From the NCBI GenBank assembly GCA_007693385.1, contig REDR01000077.1, positions 1 to 61,901 of the forward strand: DNA of 61,901 bases. The letters run 5' to 3'. This DNA comes from Anaerolineaceae bacterium (GTDB taxonomy: Bacteria; Chloroflexota; Anaerolineae; Aggregatilineales; Phototrophicaceae). The notes beneath the pieces were generated by a model. It saw only the letters and a list, made by a program, of their open reading frames with translations, had not been told where the DNA came from and did not search any database. This document shows, piece after piece, positions 1 to 7,438 of the stretch; positions within the stretch are counted from its first letter, which is position 1; the number at the start of each line of letters is the position of its first letter. Both the position numbers and the translations under genes were made by a program.

Positions 1-109
1 TTGTCGAATTTCTGTTTGTGCAAAAGATTTAATCCGGTTAGAATTAGGTTGGCATATCGTTTATTTTGCTTGTTTTCAGAGCAGATATATTCAGGAGAAG
101 GGTACAGAT

Positions 110-865
110 ATGAGTGAATTTGCAGGCCGTGTGGCGCTGGTGATGGGCGGCACGCTGGGCATCGGCTACGAGACCGCTAAGACACTGCTACAAAGCGGGG
201 CGAAGGTGGTCATCGGTGGGCGGAGCGAAGCCAACGGGCGGCAAGCCTTGAGCGAACTATCCGGCTATGGCGATGTCGCGTATGTGGCGTGCGATGTGAC
301 ACAACTCGCCGACGTGGAGAACATCGTCAATCACACGATCAGTCAACACGGCAAAATCGACCATCTGGTGAACAGCGCCGGACTGGAAGGCGTCGTCGCC
401 AACACGGTAGATTGCACCGAAGAGAACTTCCATGCGGTGGTCAATACCAACCTGACCGGCACGTGGTATCTGATGAAGACGGTCATCCCGCACATGCTGG
501 AAAACGGCGGCGGCTCGATTGTCAATGTGGCGTCGGTCATCGGCGTGATCGCGTTTCCCGGCCTGCCCGCGTATACCGCCAGCAAAGCCGCGATGATCGG
601 CCTGACCAAGACAACCGCGCTAGAATACGCGACGCAGAACATCCGCGTTAACGTGGTGTGTCCCGGCTCGGTGCGTACGCCGATGTACAATCGCTTCTCC
701 GGCGGCACGCCGGAGGCCGAAGCGTATATGGCGTCATTCCATCCAATCGGGCGCATCGGCGAACCGCCAGAAGTGGCGAGCGCTATCACATGGCTACTAT
801 CTGACGGCGCGACGTTCGTCACCGGCCATGTTCTGCCGGTGGCCGGTGGCTGGGAAGTGCCCTAA
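110..865 (+). CDS. SDR-family NAD(P)-dependent oxidoreductase
   Basis: Classical short-chain dehydrogenase/reductase of 251 residues, the normal family length, and a cytosolic Rossmann-fold enzyme. Visible motifs are the dinucleotide loop GGTLGIG (13-19), NSAG (88-91, the NNAG position), catalytic Ser142, and the Tyr155-x3-Lys159 pair in YTASK. The PG motif after the catalytic helix (CPGSVRTPM) is also intact. The ATG is chosen because AGGAG lies about 13 bases upstream at 93-97. The substrate cannot be read from sequence; 3-oxoacyl or secondary alcohol substrates are typical. The acyl-CoA dehydrogenase, enoyl-CoA hydratase and acyl-CoA synthetase elsewhere in the window make a role in lipid or hydroxyacid metabolism reasonable, but this is inference. 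Confidence 0.9.
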   Translation: MSEFAGRVALVMGGTLGIGYETAKTLLQSGAKVVIGGRSEANGRQALSELSGYGDVAYVACDVTQLADVENIVNHTISQHGKIDHLVNSAGLEGVVANTVDCTEENFHAVVNTNLTGTWYLMKTVIPHMLENGGGSIVNVASVIGVIAFPGLPAYTASKAAMIGLTKTTALEYATQNIRVNVVCPGSVRTPMYNRFSGGTPEAEAYMASFHPIGRIGEPPEVASAITWLLSDGATFVTGHVLPVAGGWEVP

Positions 866-917
866 AGCGCCACGCAGACATTTCATCACGACTGAATCGG
901 GCGTAGTCCCGAAGCAG

Positions 918-940
918 AAACGCCCCTTCGCGGGGCGTTT
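918..940. terminator. Bidirectional hairpin terminator
   Basis: Perfect 9-bp stem (AAACGCCCC with GGGGCGTTT) around a TTCGC loop. A-runs and T-runs flank both arms, so it can terminate the SDR gene on the plus strand and the tRNA-Leu transcript on the minus strand. Confidence 0.75.
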
Positions 941-949
941 TCTGGTTGA

Positions 950-1030
950 TGAGGCAGGTGGGATTCGAACCCACAATCCCGAAGGAAGCGGTTTTTAAGA
1001 CCGCCGTGTATACCATTCCACCACTGCCCC
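950..1030 (-). tRNA. tRNA-Leu (TAA anticodon)
   Basis: Read on the minus strand from 1030 to 950, this is an 81-nt class II tRNA. The acceptor arm GGGGCAG pairs with CTGCCTC (one G-U). The anticodon loop CTTAAAA gives anticodon TAA. A variable arm of the longer leucine type follows, and the T-loop TTCGAAT is canonical. The discriminator is A, and no CCA is encoded. A shared hairpin lies just beyond its 3' end. Confidence 0.93.
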
Positions 1031-1164
1031 ACGCTATGCGCGGGATTATACCACAAAAATCGGCGGGTGAAAGTCATTTTTTTGCCCGCCGCACTATTGG
1101 CGAACGCGCCGCTTTTCGCTAACATCGTATGTGCCTTGTACGATCATATACTCAGGATGACACG

Positions 1165-1758
1165 GTGGACGAGCAACCCGAATCGCGACAAATCAAACAG
1201 AAGATCAAGCAACTGGCCGATCTTGATGATCGGAGCCGCCAGCAAGCCCGCGATTTCCTGCTAGCAAATGAGCAGGCCGCCCTGCCGCTTCTGGTGGCCG
1301 GACTTAAACACGGCGATAGTACCATACGCGGCGCATGTGCCGACCTGCTGGGCGAAATCGGGACGGAGGACGCCCGCGAGCCACTGGTCAACCTGTTGCG
1401 CGGCGATCATAGTCGCTGGGTACGCAGTCGCGCTAAATCGGCGCTGGCGCGTCTGCCCGGCGGCGTGCCCGACGGCGGACTCGATGAGCGCATCCCGCCG
1501 CCCGCCGACACGCTGAACGTGATACGCGGCCAGCAACCGGAACGGCTAACCGCGCCTTCCAGCAAGGCGGATAAGCCGCCCGAAGCGCCCGCGCCGCCCG
1601 CCGAAGCCGTCACCGGCCACACGCCGCAGGAGGTTCAAGCGCTACTCGATCAACTGGACGTGCGGCTGATTAACGGCGAGATCAGCGAAGCGATATACAA
1701 CCGGCTGACCGCACGCTGGGAATCGCGCCTTGAAGCGCTCCGCCGCGACGACGCCTAA
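1165..1758 (+). CDS. HEAT-repeat protein with C-terminal helical tail
   Basis: About 197 residues from a GTG at 1165, which has AGGA upstream; an in-frame ATG at 1129 lacks a ribosome site. Residues of roughly 15-100 form two HEAT-type helical repeats (pattern ALPLLVAGLKHGDSTIRGAC, then an LVNLLRGDHSRWVRSRA-like unit). A Pro/Ala-rich linker follows. The C-terminal part of about 45 residues (QALLDQLDVRLINGEIS and on) resembles the short SHOCT-like helical modules that control oligomerisation. There is no signal peptide or membrane segment. HEAT proteins are binding scaffolds or act on phycobilin-type cofactors; nothing here favours a specific partner. It ends 2 bp from the convergent acyl-CoA dehydrogenase. 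Confidence 0.75.
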   Translation: MDEQPESRQIKQKIKQLADLDDRSRQQARDFLLANEQAALPLLVAGLKHGDSTIRGACADLLGEIGTEDAREPLVNLLRGDHSRWVRSRAKSALARLPGGVPDGGLDERIPPPADTLNVIRGQQPERLTAPSSKADKPPEAPAPPAEAVTGHTPQEVQALLDQLDVRLINGEISEAIYNRLTARWESRLEALRRDDA

Positions 1759-1760
1759 CG

Positions 1761-2945
1761 TCATTCATCCGCGCTGAATTCGCGGACGATGCGCCGCGCA
1801 ATTACCATGCGATGCACCTCTGACGCGCCATCGTAGATGCGGAACGCCCGCGCCGCTTCGTACCATGTGCTAAGCGGAATATCCCGCGAGATGCCCAGCC
1901 CGCCGCAAATCTGGATGGCGCGGTCTAGCACGCGGTTGACCGTCTCCGCGACGTGAACCTTCGCCATCGACGTTTCCTGACGGGCGTCTTCGCCGCGTGC
2001 CAGCAAGTACGCGCCGTGCTGAATCATCAGCCGTCCGGCGTGTAGCTCGATGGCGCTATCGGCCAGCATCCACTGCACCGCCTGATGACCGGTCAGCACA
2101 TCGCCGAACGCTTGGCGCTGGCTGGCGTAATGCGTGGCGATTTCCAGCGCACGCTGGGCGATGCCCGTCCAGCGCATACAATGTGTGAGCCGCGCCGGGC
2201 CGAGACGCTTCTGCACCAGCCGGAAGCCCTGACCGGCCTCGCCGAGAATCGCGCTATCCGGCAGGCGCAAATCATGGAATTTCACCTCGTAATGGCCGCC
2301 CGGGTCAGGTTCGCCCATGTGGGGCACAGCGCGGACGAGTTCGATGCCGTCGGCGTCGATGGGGGCTAAGAACAGCGTCGCGCCTTTGCGCGGGTCGTCG
2401 CCCGTCCGCGCCATGATGATGATGAACGACGCGATGCCCGCGCCGGTCGTCCACCATTTATGCCCGTTGATGAGCCAGTCGTCGCCGTCGCGGGTGGCGG
2501 TGGTGCGGAGCATAGTCGGGTCGCTACCGGCGCCGGGATGCGGTTCGGTCATGCCGAAGCAAGAGAAAATCTCGCCGCGTGTCAGTGGCGCGAGATAGCG
2601 CTCGCGTTGTTCGGGGCTGGCGTACATATTGAGCAGGTGCATGTTGCCCTCATCGGGCGCGGCGCAGTTCAAGACCAGCGGCCCCAGCAGACTGCGCCCC
2701 GCCGTTTCCAGCACCGGCGACCATTCTTCCAGCGTCAAGCCCAGCCCGCCTAATTCCGGCGGAACTGTCGGCGCCCACAGTCCGGCGGAACGCGCCGCGT
2801 CTCGCGCCTCTGCCAATCGTTCCAATGGCAGGCCGTTGTCGGGATCATCGCGGGCGTAGGTCTCCAATGGGATGACGACCTCATCCACGAAGCGCCGGAC
2901 GCGGGCGGCGATGTCTTGAACGTGTGCGGGGTAACTAAAATCCAT
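1761..2945 (-). CDS. Acyl-CoA dehydrogenase (FAD-dependent)
   Basis: Oxidises an acyl-CoA to the trans-2-enoyl-CoA using FAD and passes electrons to ETF. At 394 residues it has the usual ACAD length. It shows the N-terminal helical domain, the middle beta domain (FGMTEPHPGAGSDP; INGHKWWTTGA) and the C-terminal helical domain. The catalytic base is Glu376 in YDGASEVHR, the position used by most medium-chain and ACAD10/11-type enzymes. GAGG lies 7 bases before the ATG. The sequence resembles the ACAD10/11 branch more than short-chain enzymes (my judgement). An ACAD10/11-type kinase-fold gene lies 760 bp away on the other strand, which suggests 4-hydroxyacyl-CoA catabolism. Confidence 0.9.
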   Translation of the reverse strand: MDFSYPAHVQDIAARVRRFVDEVVIPLETYARDDPDNGLPLERLAEARDAARSAGLWAPTVPPELGGLGLTLEEWSPVLETAGRSLLGPLVLNCAAPDEGNMHLLNMYASPEQRERYLAPLTRGEIFSCFGMTEPHPGAGSDPTMLRTTATRDGDDWLINGHKWWTTGAGIASFIIIMARTGDDPRKGATLFLAPIDADGIELVRAVPHMGEPDPGGHYEVKFHDLRLPDSAILGEAGQGFRLVQKRLGPARLTHCMRWTGIAQRALEIATHYASQRQAFGDVLTGHQAVQWMLADSAIELHAGRLMIQHGAYLLARGEDARQETSMAKVHVAETVNRVLDRAIQICGGLGISRDIPLSTWYEAARAFRIYDGASEVHRMVIARRIVREFSADE

Positions 2946-3059
2946 TTTTCAGCCTCATTTCCATCAATAAACAATTTTCGTTTCTATTTGCTCTGTGCTC
3001 GAACCAAGCCGTTGTCTGGCAACGACTTTTCGCTTTTCGCGCTGACTGATTTTACTGTG

Positions 3060-3329
3060 TCATAATGACGCGATGAGCTTGTCGTAATCAGTGTGTGAAC
3101 CAATCCAGAACCAGATGATGACATCATCAGTTCGAATACCGACTGCGCGATAACCACGACTGATGCGAGCCGAATAAAATGGCTGGCTGGGATGAATCGA
3201 TTTAAAGTGTAAACTAGGATGTGCCGGATTTTCTTTGAATAGTCGATACGCTTTGCGTGCTTGTTCACGTATTTCTTTAGGAAGGCGGCGGTAGGCTTTC
3301 AGGAAATCATCATTGATGTGAGATTTCAT
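3060..3329 (-). CDS. RelE/ParE-superfamily toxin-like protein
   Basis: Eighty-nine residues with the RelE/ParE pattern: an N-terminal helical hairpin (DDFLKAYRRLPKEIREQARK), a central NPAHPSLHFK segment, then beta strands with YSARISRGYRAVGI and the C-terminal SHTDYDKL motif. Family members are ribosome-dependent mRNA endonucleases or gyrase poisons. Its ATG overlaps the stop of the upstream gene by 4 bp (ATGA), the usual coupling for a toxin-antitoxin pair. The locus looks poorer in GC than its surroundings, consistent with recent arrival. It could also be a degenerated plasmid-stabilisation protein. Confidence 0.75.
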   Translation of the reverse strand: MKSHINDDFLKAYRRLPKEIREQARKAYRLFKENPAHPSLHFKSIHPSQPFYSARISRGYRAVGIRTDDVIIWFWIGSHTDYDKLIASL

Positions 3330-3547
3330 TCTAGCTCGTCCGGCTCAAGCTCCCGTGTTCGGCCTGCTTGATAATCTTTCAGTGCCTGATCGCCTAGCTT
3401 TTTAAGTTGTGGCAAGGATGCGGCGAACGCCTGTTCCCAACGTGCCTCATCTTCTAGTTCATCCAATATCCACTGTGCCATTGTTTCTTGCTGATCTTCC
3501 GGCAGTTTCGTGAGTTCGGCAATCGCTTTTTGCATGAGGCGTGTCAC
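3326..3547 (-). CDS. Small acidic helical protein, putative antitoxin
   Basis: I start this at a GTG (3547), giving 73 residues. AAAGGA lies 9 bases upstream of it, whereas the next ATG (3535) has no ribosome site. The protein is predicted helical and acidic (TMAQWILDELEDEARWEQAF), followed by a Lys/Leu segment and an acidic tail ending ELEPDELE. I see no ribbon-helix-helix or HTH DNA-binding domain, which is unusual for the antitoxin of a RelE-type pair. The 4-bp overlap with the downstream toxin-like gene is the main support for the antitoxin call. Confidence 0.6.
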   Translation of the reverse strand: MTRLMQKAIAELTKLPEDQQETMAQWILDELEDEARWEQAFAASLPQLKKLGDQALKDYQAGRTRELEPDELE

Positions 3548-3704
3548 AGCACAGATTCCTTTCAACTTTCGATCTCTCTAAATCATAACATAACTCTGTG
3601 GGACAACCCCACTTTTTTGTACCCCATCGCAAATCGGGTATCTTTAAGGATGCGGCGGACGCGCCGCCTGATCTTCGCCCGTTTAGTACATAGAAAATAT
3701 TTTG

Positions 3705-4733
3705 ATGATGAACGACCCTAGTATAAACGATTTGCGGACAAAACTCGAAAACTACCTGACCGCGCAGACCGGCCACCCGACGCAGATCAGCGACATGCGC
3801 CCGTTGGCGGGCGGTGCATCACGCGATAGCTGGGCGCTGACCGCGCACAGTGGCGACGAGACGCACCGGCTGGTTCTGCGTAAAGACCTGCCCACCACCA
3901 TGAACGAGAACGCGCTATCGCGGCGCGAAGAATTCCGCTTGATGCAGAAGGCGTATGATGCGGGGGTAAAAGTGGCGCGTCTGCGCTACGTCTGCGATGA
4001 TGTGGCGGTGTTGGGGTTGCCGTTCTTCCTGATGGACTTCGTGCCGGGCACCAGCATCGGGCGCAAGGTCATCACCCTGCCGGAGCTAGAATCCGCCCGT
4101 GAGCGCTTGCCGGAGCAAATGGCGGAGCAACTCGCCAGAATTCACGCCATCCCGCCGGACGATGCCGCGCTGGATTTCTTGATGCGCCCGCAGGATGGCC
4201 GGAGCGCCGCCGAGCAGGTCATCGCGGAGGCATACGCGGTCTTGGATGCGCTGAATGCCCCCCTGCCCGCGTTCGAGTTCGCGCTACGCTGGGCGCACAA
4301 CAACGCCCCGTCCGACGACGGCCTGACGCTGATTCATGGCGATTTTCGCATCGGGAATATTCTGGTAGACGCCGACGGCTTGAGCGCGGTCATCGACTGG
4401 GAATTCGCCCATATCGGCCACCCTGTTGAGGAGATCGGCTATTTGTGTATGCGCGATTGGCGCTTCGGCAACGATCACCTGCACGCGGGCGGCCTGTGCC
4501 CGCGTGAGCGCTTCATCAGCGCTTATGAACAACATAGCGGGCGACGGGTTGATCGCGCCGTCGCTGATTGGTGGGAGATCGTCGGCAATATACGCTGGGG
4601 CATCATCTGTCTGGCACAGGCGGAGCGCCACCTGAGCGGCGACGATCCCAGCGTGGAACTCGCCAGTCTGGGGCGGCGCAGTGTCGAGATGCAAATGGAG
4701 GCGCTGAGCCTGATCGACAAGATCGGGCTATGA
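3705..4733 (+). CDS. Phosphotransferase of the ACAD10/11 N-terminal (APH-like) family
   Basis: Aminoglycoside-phosphotransferase-fold kinase of about 342 residues. The catalytic loop is HGDFRIGNIL with Asp213, and the metal-binding DWE has Asp231 (VIDWEFAHIGHP). The long C-terminal helical part, the DF/VPG segment near residue 110 and the pattern IGHPVEEIGYL are those of the family fused to acyl-CoA dehydrogenase in human ACAD10/ACAD11. It is also like LvaA-type kinases that phosphorylate 4-hydroxyacyl-CoA, rather than true aminoglycoside resistance enzymes. Start: tandem ATGs at 3705/3708 with no strong ribosome site; an in-frame TTG lies at 3702. The acyl-CoA dehydrogenase at 1761-2945 is the obvious candidate partner. 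It converges with the ATPase gene at a distance of 3 bp. Confidence 0.85.
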   Translation: MMNDPSINDLRTKLENYLTAQTGHPTQISDMRPLAGGASRDSWALTAHSGDETHRLVLRKDLPTTMNENALSRREEFRLMQKAYDAGVKVARLRYVCDDVAVLGLPFFLMDFVPGTSIGRKVITLPELESARERLPEQMAEQLARIHAIPPDDAALDFLMRPQDGRSAAEQVIAEAYAVLDALNAPLPAFEFALRWAHNNAPSDDGLTLIHGDFRIGNILVDADGLSAVIDWEFAHIGHPVEEIGYLCMRDWRFGNDHLHAGGLCPRERFISAYEQHSGRRVDRAVADWWEIVGNIRWGIICLAQAERHLSGDDPSVELASLGRRSVEMQMEALSLIDKIGL

Positions 4734-4736
4734 AGT

Positions 4737-7313
4737 CTATGAAGGACGCCCGTCAACCGCCGCCGGTTGTGCGTTTTCTTCCGGCGGCGCGTCATCCTCC
4801 GGCATGAAATCCGCCGGATTGATGCCCAGAAAGCGCTCCAGCAAGGCCAAGCGCCACGCGAAGCGCAAGACCAGCGCCCACACGACGGCCACCGTCGCCA
4901 AAAATAGATAGTCCGTCCACCATAGCAACTCTAGCTCGAAGAACACGCGCAACGGCTCGACGGCCAGAATCAGCCCGTATACGCCGAGCATCACCACCGC
5001 CATGATGAGCGGACGCCAGTCCCCGCTATACGCCGTGCCGCCCACCCACCAGCGCGTCGGCGGTTCAACGAACGGGATCAGGATGAGTCCCATGAAGATG
5101 GTGACGGTGGTCAGCGCGGTGCGGGCGGTACTGATCGCCAGTTGCTCCTGTGCAAGCGTCAGCGTCTCCGGCACGTAGTAGTAATTCATCAGATAGATCG
5201 CGTAGATCGCCAATGATGCAATCGCCAGAGAGAGCGCCGCCGGTAGCACAAAATGGATGATGGAGCGCAACAGATTGTGTTTGGGCGGGCCGGGACGCGC
5301 CCAGACCGCCAGCGCCAGCGTCGGGAAGCCGACGGTTATCAGCGTCAGCAGGGAGGCGTGCTTGGGGATGAACGGGAACAGTTGCGCCTCCGCGATGATG
5401 CCCGCGCCTAAGATGATGATGGCGGCGTAAAATGCCCGCGTCAAAAACAGACAGATGATGTCGTCCATGCCGTTGATGATGCGCTGACCTTCGCGGAAGG
5501 CGGCGGGCAGGGCGGCGAAGGAGTCGTTCAGCAGGATGATGTCGGCGACGCCGCGTGTCGCGCCGCTCCCGCTTTCCATCGCCACGCCGATGTTGGCTTT
5601 CTTCAGCGATAGCACGTCGTTCACGCCGTCGCCGATCATGGCGACGTAGTGGCCGTTACGCTTGAGCGTATCCACAAGGCGCTCTTTTTGCTCCGGCGTG
5701 ATGCGCCCGAATACCGTCGTCTCCTCGACGGCGCGGCGCAGTGTTTCGCCGTCCATGTCGTCGATCTCCGCGCCACTCAATACCTGTAGATCACCGGGCA
5801 GTCCGGCCTGTTTCGCCAGCGCCGCGACGGTGTGCGGATTATCGCCGGAGATGATCTTGAGCGTGATGCCGGCCTCGATGAATCCGGCCAATGTCTCCCG
5901 CGCTTCGTCACGCAGTTCATCGCGGAAGCTGACCAGCGCACACGGGCGCAGATCGTCGGGCGGGGCGGGGCGCTCGTCGGCGTCGTGTAATGCGCCACAC
6001 TGCGGGCTATACGCCACCAGCAGAACGCGCAAACCGCCATCCGCCCAACGCGCCATCACGTCGGCGTCGATGCCGGAATCATCAGCCAGCAACGGGCGCA
6101 CGAATTCCGGCGCACCGATCAAGAATGTGCCGCGTCGTGCGTCGTCGTCAAAGGCGATGGCGCTATACTTGCGGGCGGAAGAAAACGCGATTTCATCGGC
6201 CACGCGCCGCGCCACGCCGTCCAGCCCGTCGGCTAGCGCGTCGCTGGTGCGGTTGCCGGAGCGCGTACTGCGGCCATAGTCGGCCAGCGCGTCGCGCATG
6301 GTTGCCGCGTCGAAGTCGTTCAGCGCGACGACTTCATCCAGCACGATGCGGTTAGCGGTCAGCGTGCCGGTTTTATCCAGACATAGCACGTTCACATTGC
6401 TCATCGATTCAACCGCGTTGGCTTGCTGGATCAATGCGCCGCGTCCGGCCATGCGTACCGCCCCCATCGCGTAGGCGGTGGCGGTCATCAAGATCAGACC
6501 GGCGGGCACCAGACCGGCGATCACGGCGGCGGATTGTACCGTCTGGATGGTGGAAACTGCGCGTACCGCGTAGGACGCGCCATACAATAGGCCGAATATC
6601 GTGGAGATCAACAGCAGGATACGCACCACGTAATTAACATCCATCTGTAGCGGCGTGCGCGTGATGCGGAATTGCTTGGCGCTGGCCGTCAATTTGTTGG
6701 CGAAGCTCTCCGCGCCGACTCGCGTCGCCTCGTAGACCGCGCTACCGGTCACGCAGAAGCTACCGGAAAGCACCGCGTCGCCTTCGCGCTTGGTGATGTG
6801 GTCGCTCTCGCCGGTCAGCAGGGACTCGTCAACGTCCATTCTGCCATCACCGACCACCACGCCATCAACCACCATCTGATCGCCCGCGCTGACCACCAGC
6901 AGATCGCCCAGTACCACCTCCGACGGATCGACGGTGCGCTCTTCGCCGTCGCGGATGATCGTCGCCTGCGGGCGCGTCAGTAGCGCGATGCGGTCTAGCT
7001 TGGCTTTGGCGCGGAATTCCTGCGCGACGTTGACCACCACATTCAACATCACCACGCCGACACTGACCACCGCATCGCCCCACAACCCCAGCACGATCAT
7101 GAATACGCCGATGATGAACAGCACCACGTTGATGAAGATGAAGAAGTTCTGCCATAGAATCTGCCAGTATGTGCGTCCGGTATCAATGCGGACGTTGTTG
7201 CCGCGCCCATCTTCACGCCTGCGGGCGGCTTCCGCATCGGTCAGGCCGCGCAAGCCGCTAGCGGGGTATGTCTGCGCCTGTGTGATGTTGTCGTCTTTCA
7301 CCTTCTCGGCCAT
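4737..7313 (-). CDS. P-type cation ATPase, CtpE-like
   Basis: Integral membrane ion pump of 858 residues. The actuator loop contains TGES; the phosphorylation site is DKTGTLT with Asp313; the hinge is MIGDGVNDV. About ten membrane helices are expected, with the large P/N domain between helices 4 and 5. The helix arrangement and sequence around LLTLITVGFPTLALAV resemble mycobacterial CtpE, a calcium importer. The helix-4 ion motif, usually PEGL in P2-type pumps, reads PAGL (Ala271), so the usual ion-coordinating glutamate is absent and the transported ion is uncertain. A paralogue sits at 43314-45755. The C-terminal tail is acidic and Pro-rich. Confidence 0.88.
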   Translation of the reverse strand: MAEKVKDDNITQAQTYPASGLRGLTDAEAARRREDGRGNNVRIDTGRTYWQILWQNFFIFINVVLFIIGVFMIVLGLWGDAVVSVGVVMLNVVVNVAQEFRAKAKLDRIALLTRPQATIIRDGEERTVDPSEVVLGDLLVVSAGDQMVVDGVVVGDGRMDVDESLLTGESDHITKREGDAVLSGSFCVTGSAVYEATRVGAESFANKLTASAKQFRITRTPLQMDVNYVVRILLLISTIFGLLYGASYAVRAVSTIQTVQSAAVIAGLVPAGLILMTATAYAMGAVRMAGRGALIQQANAVESMSNVNVLCLDKTGTLTANRIVLDEVVALNDFDAATMRDALADYGRSTRSGNRTSDALADGLDGVARRVADEIAFSSARKYSAIAFDDDARRGTFLIGAPEFVRPLLADDSGIDADVMARWADGGLRVLLVAYSPQCGALHDADERPAPPDDLRPCALVSFRDELRDEARETLAGFIEAGITLKIISGDNPHTVAALAKQAGLPGDLQVLSGAEIDDMDGETLRRAVEETTVFGRITPEQKERLVDTLKRNGHYVAMIGDGVNDVLSLKKANIGVAMESGSGATRGVADIILLNDSFAALPAAFREGQRIINGMDDIICLFLTRAFYAAIIILGAGIIAEAQLFPFIPKHASLLTLITVGFPTLALAVWARPGPPKHNLLRSIIHFVLPAALSLAIASLAIYAIYLMNYYYVPETLTLAQEQLAISTARTALTTVTIFMGLILIPFVEPPTRWWVGGTAYSGDWRPLIMAVVMLGVYGLILAVEPLRVFFELELLWWTDYLFLATVAVVWALVLRFAWRLALLERFLGINPADFMPEDDAPPEENAQPAAVDGRPS

Positions 7314-7373
7314 TTACCTATCTCGCCCTGTTGAGTCTATGTTATGTCATCCATTTTACTTCTGACGATGAAC

Positions 7374-7398
7374 AAAAACACCGCGACGGGCGCGGCGT
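7374..7398 (-). terminator. Intrinsic terminator after the CpaF gene
   Basis: On the minus strand ACGCCGCG pairs with CGCGGTGT (one G-U) around a 5-nt loop and is followed by TTTTTG. It lies about 40 bp past the CpaF stop codon. Confidence 0.6.
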
Positions 7399-7438
7399 TC
7401 TGTGTTATTGAACGAACACTCATCAAGCGTCCTGTGCT

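Noticed and set aside
1067-1264. Small plus-strand frame between tRNA-Leu and the HEAT gene
   Set aside because: It overlaps the HEAT gene in another frame and has no ribosome site.
3705-4733. Aminoglycoside resistance gene
   Set aside because: The kinase fold is shared, but the sequence pattern is that of ACAD10/11-type phosphotransferases; no resistance context is present.
5662-6279. 205-residue plus-strand open frame
   Set aside because: Antisense to the P-type ATPase P/N domain; Ser/Arg-rich composition without any family likeness.
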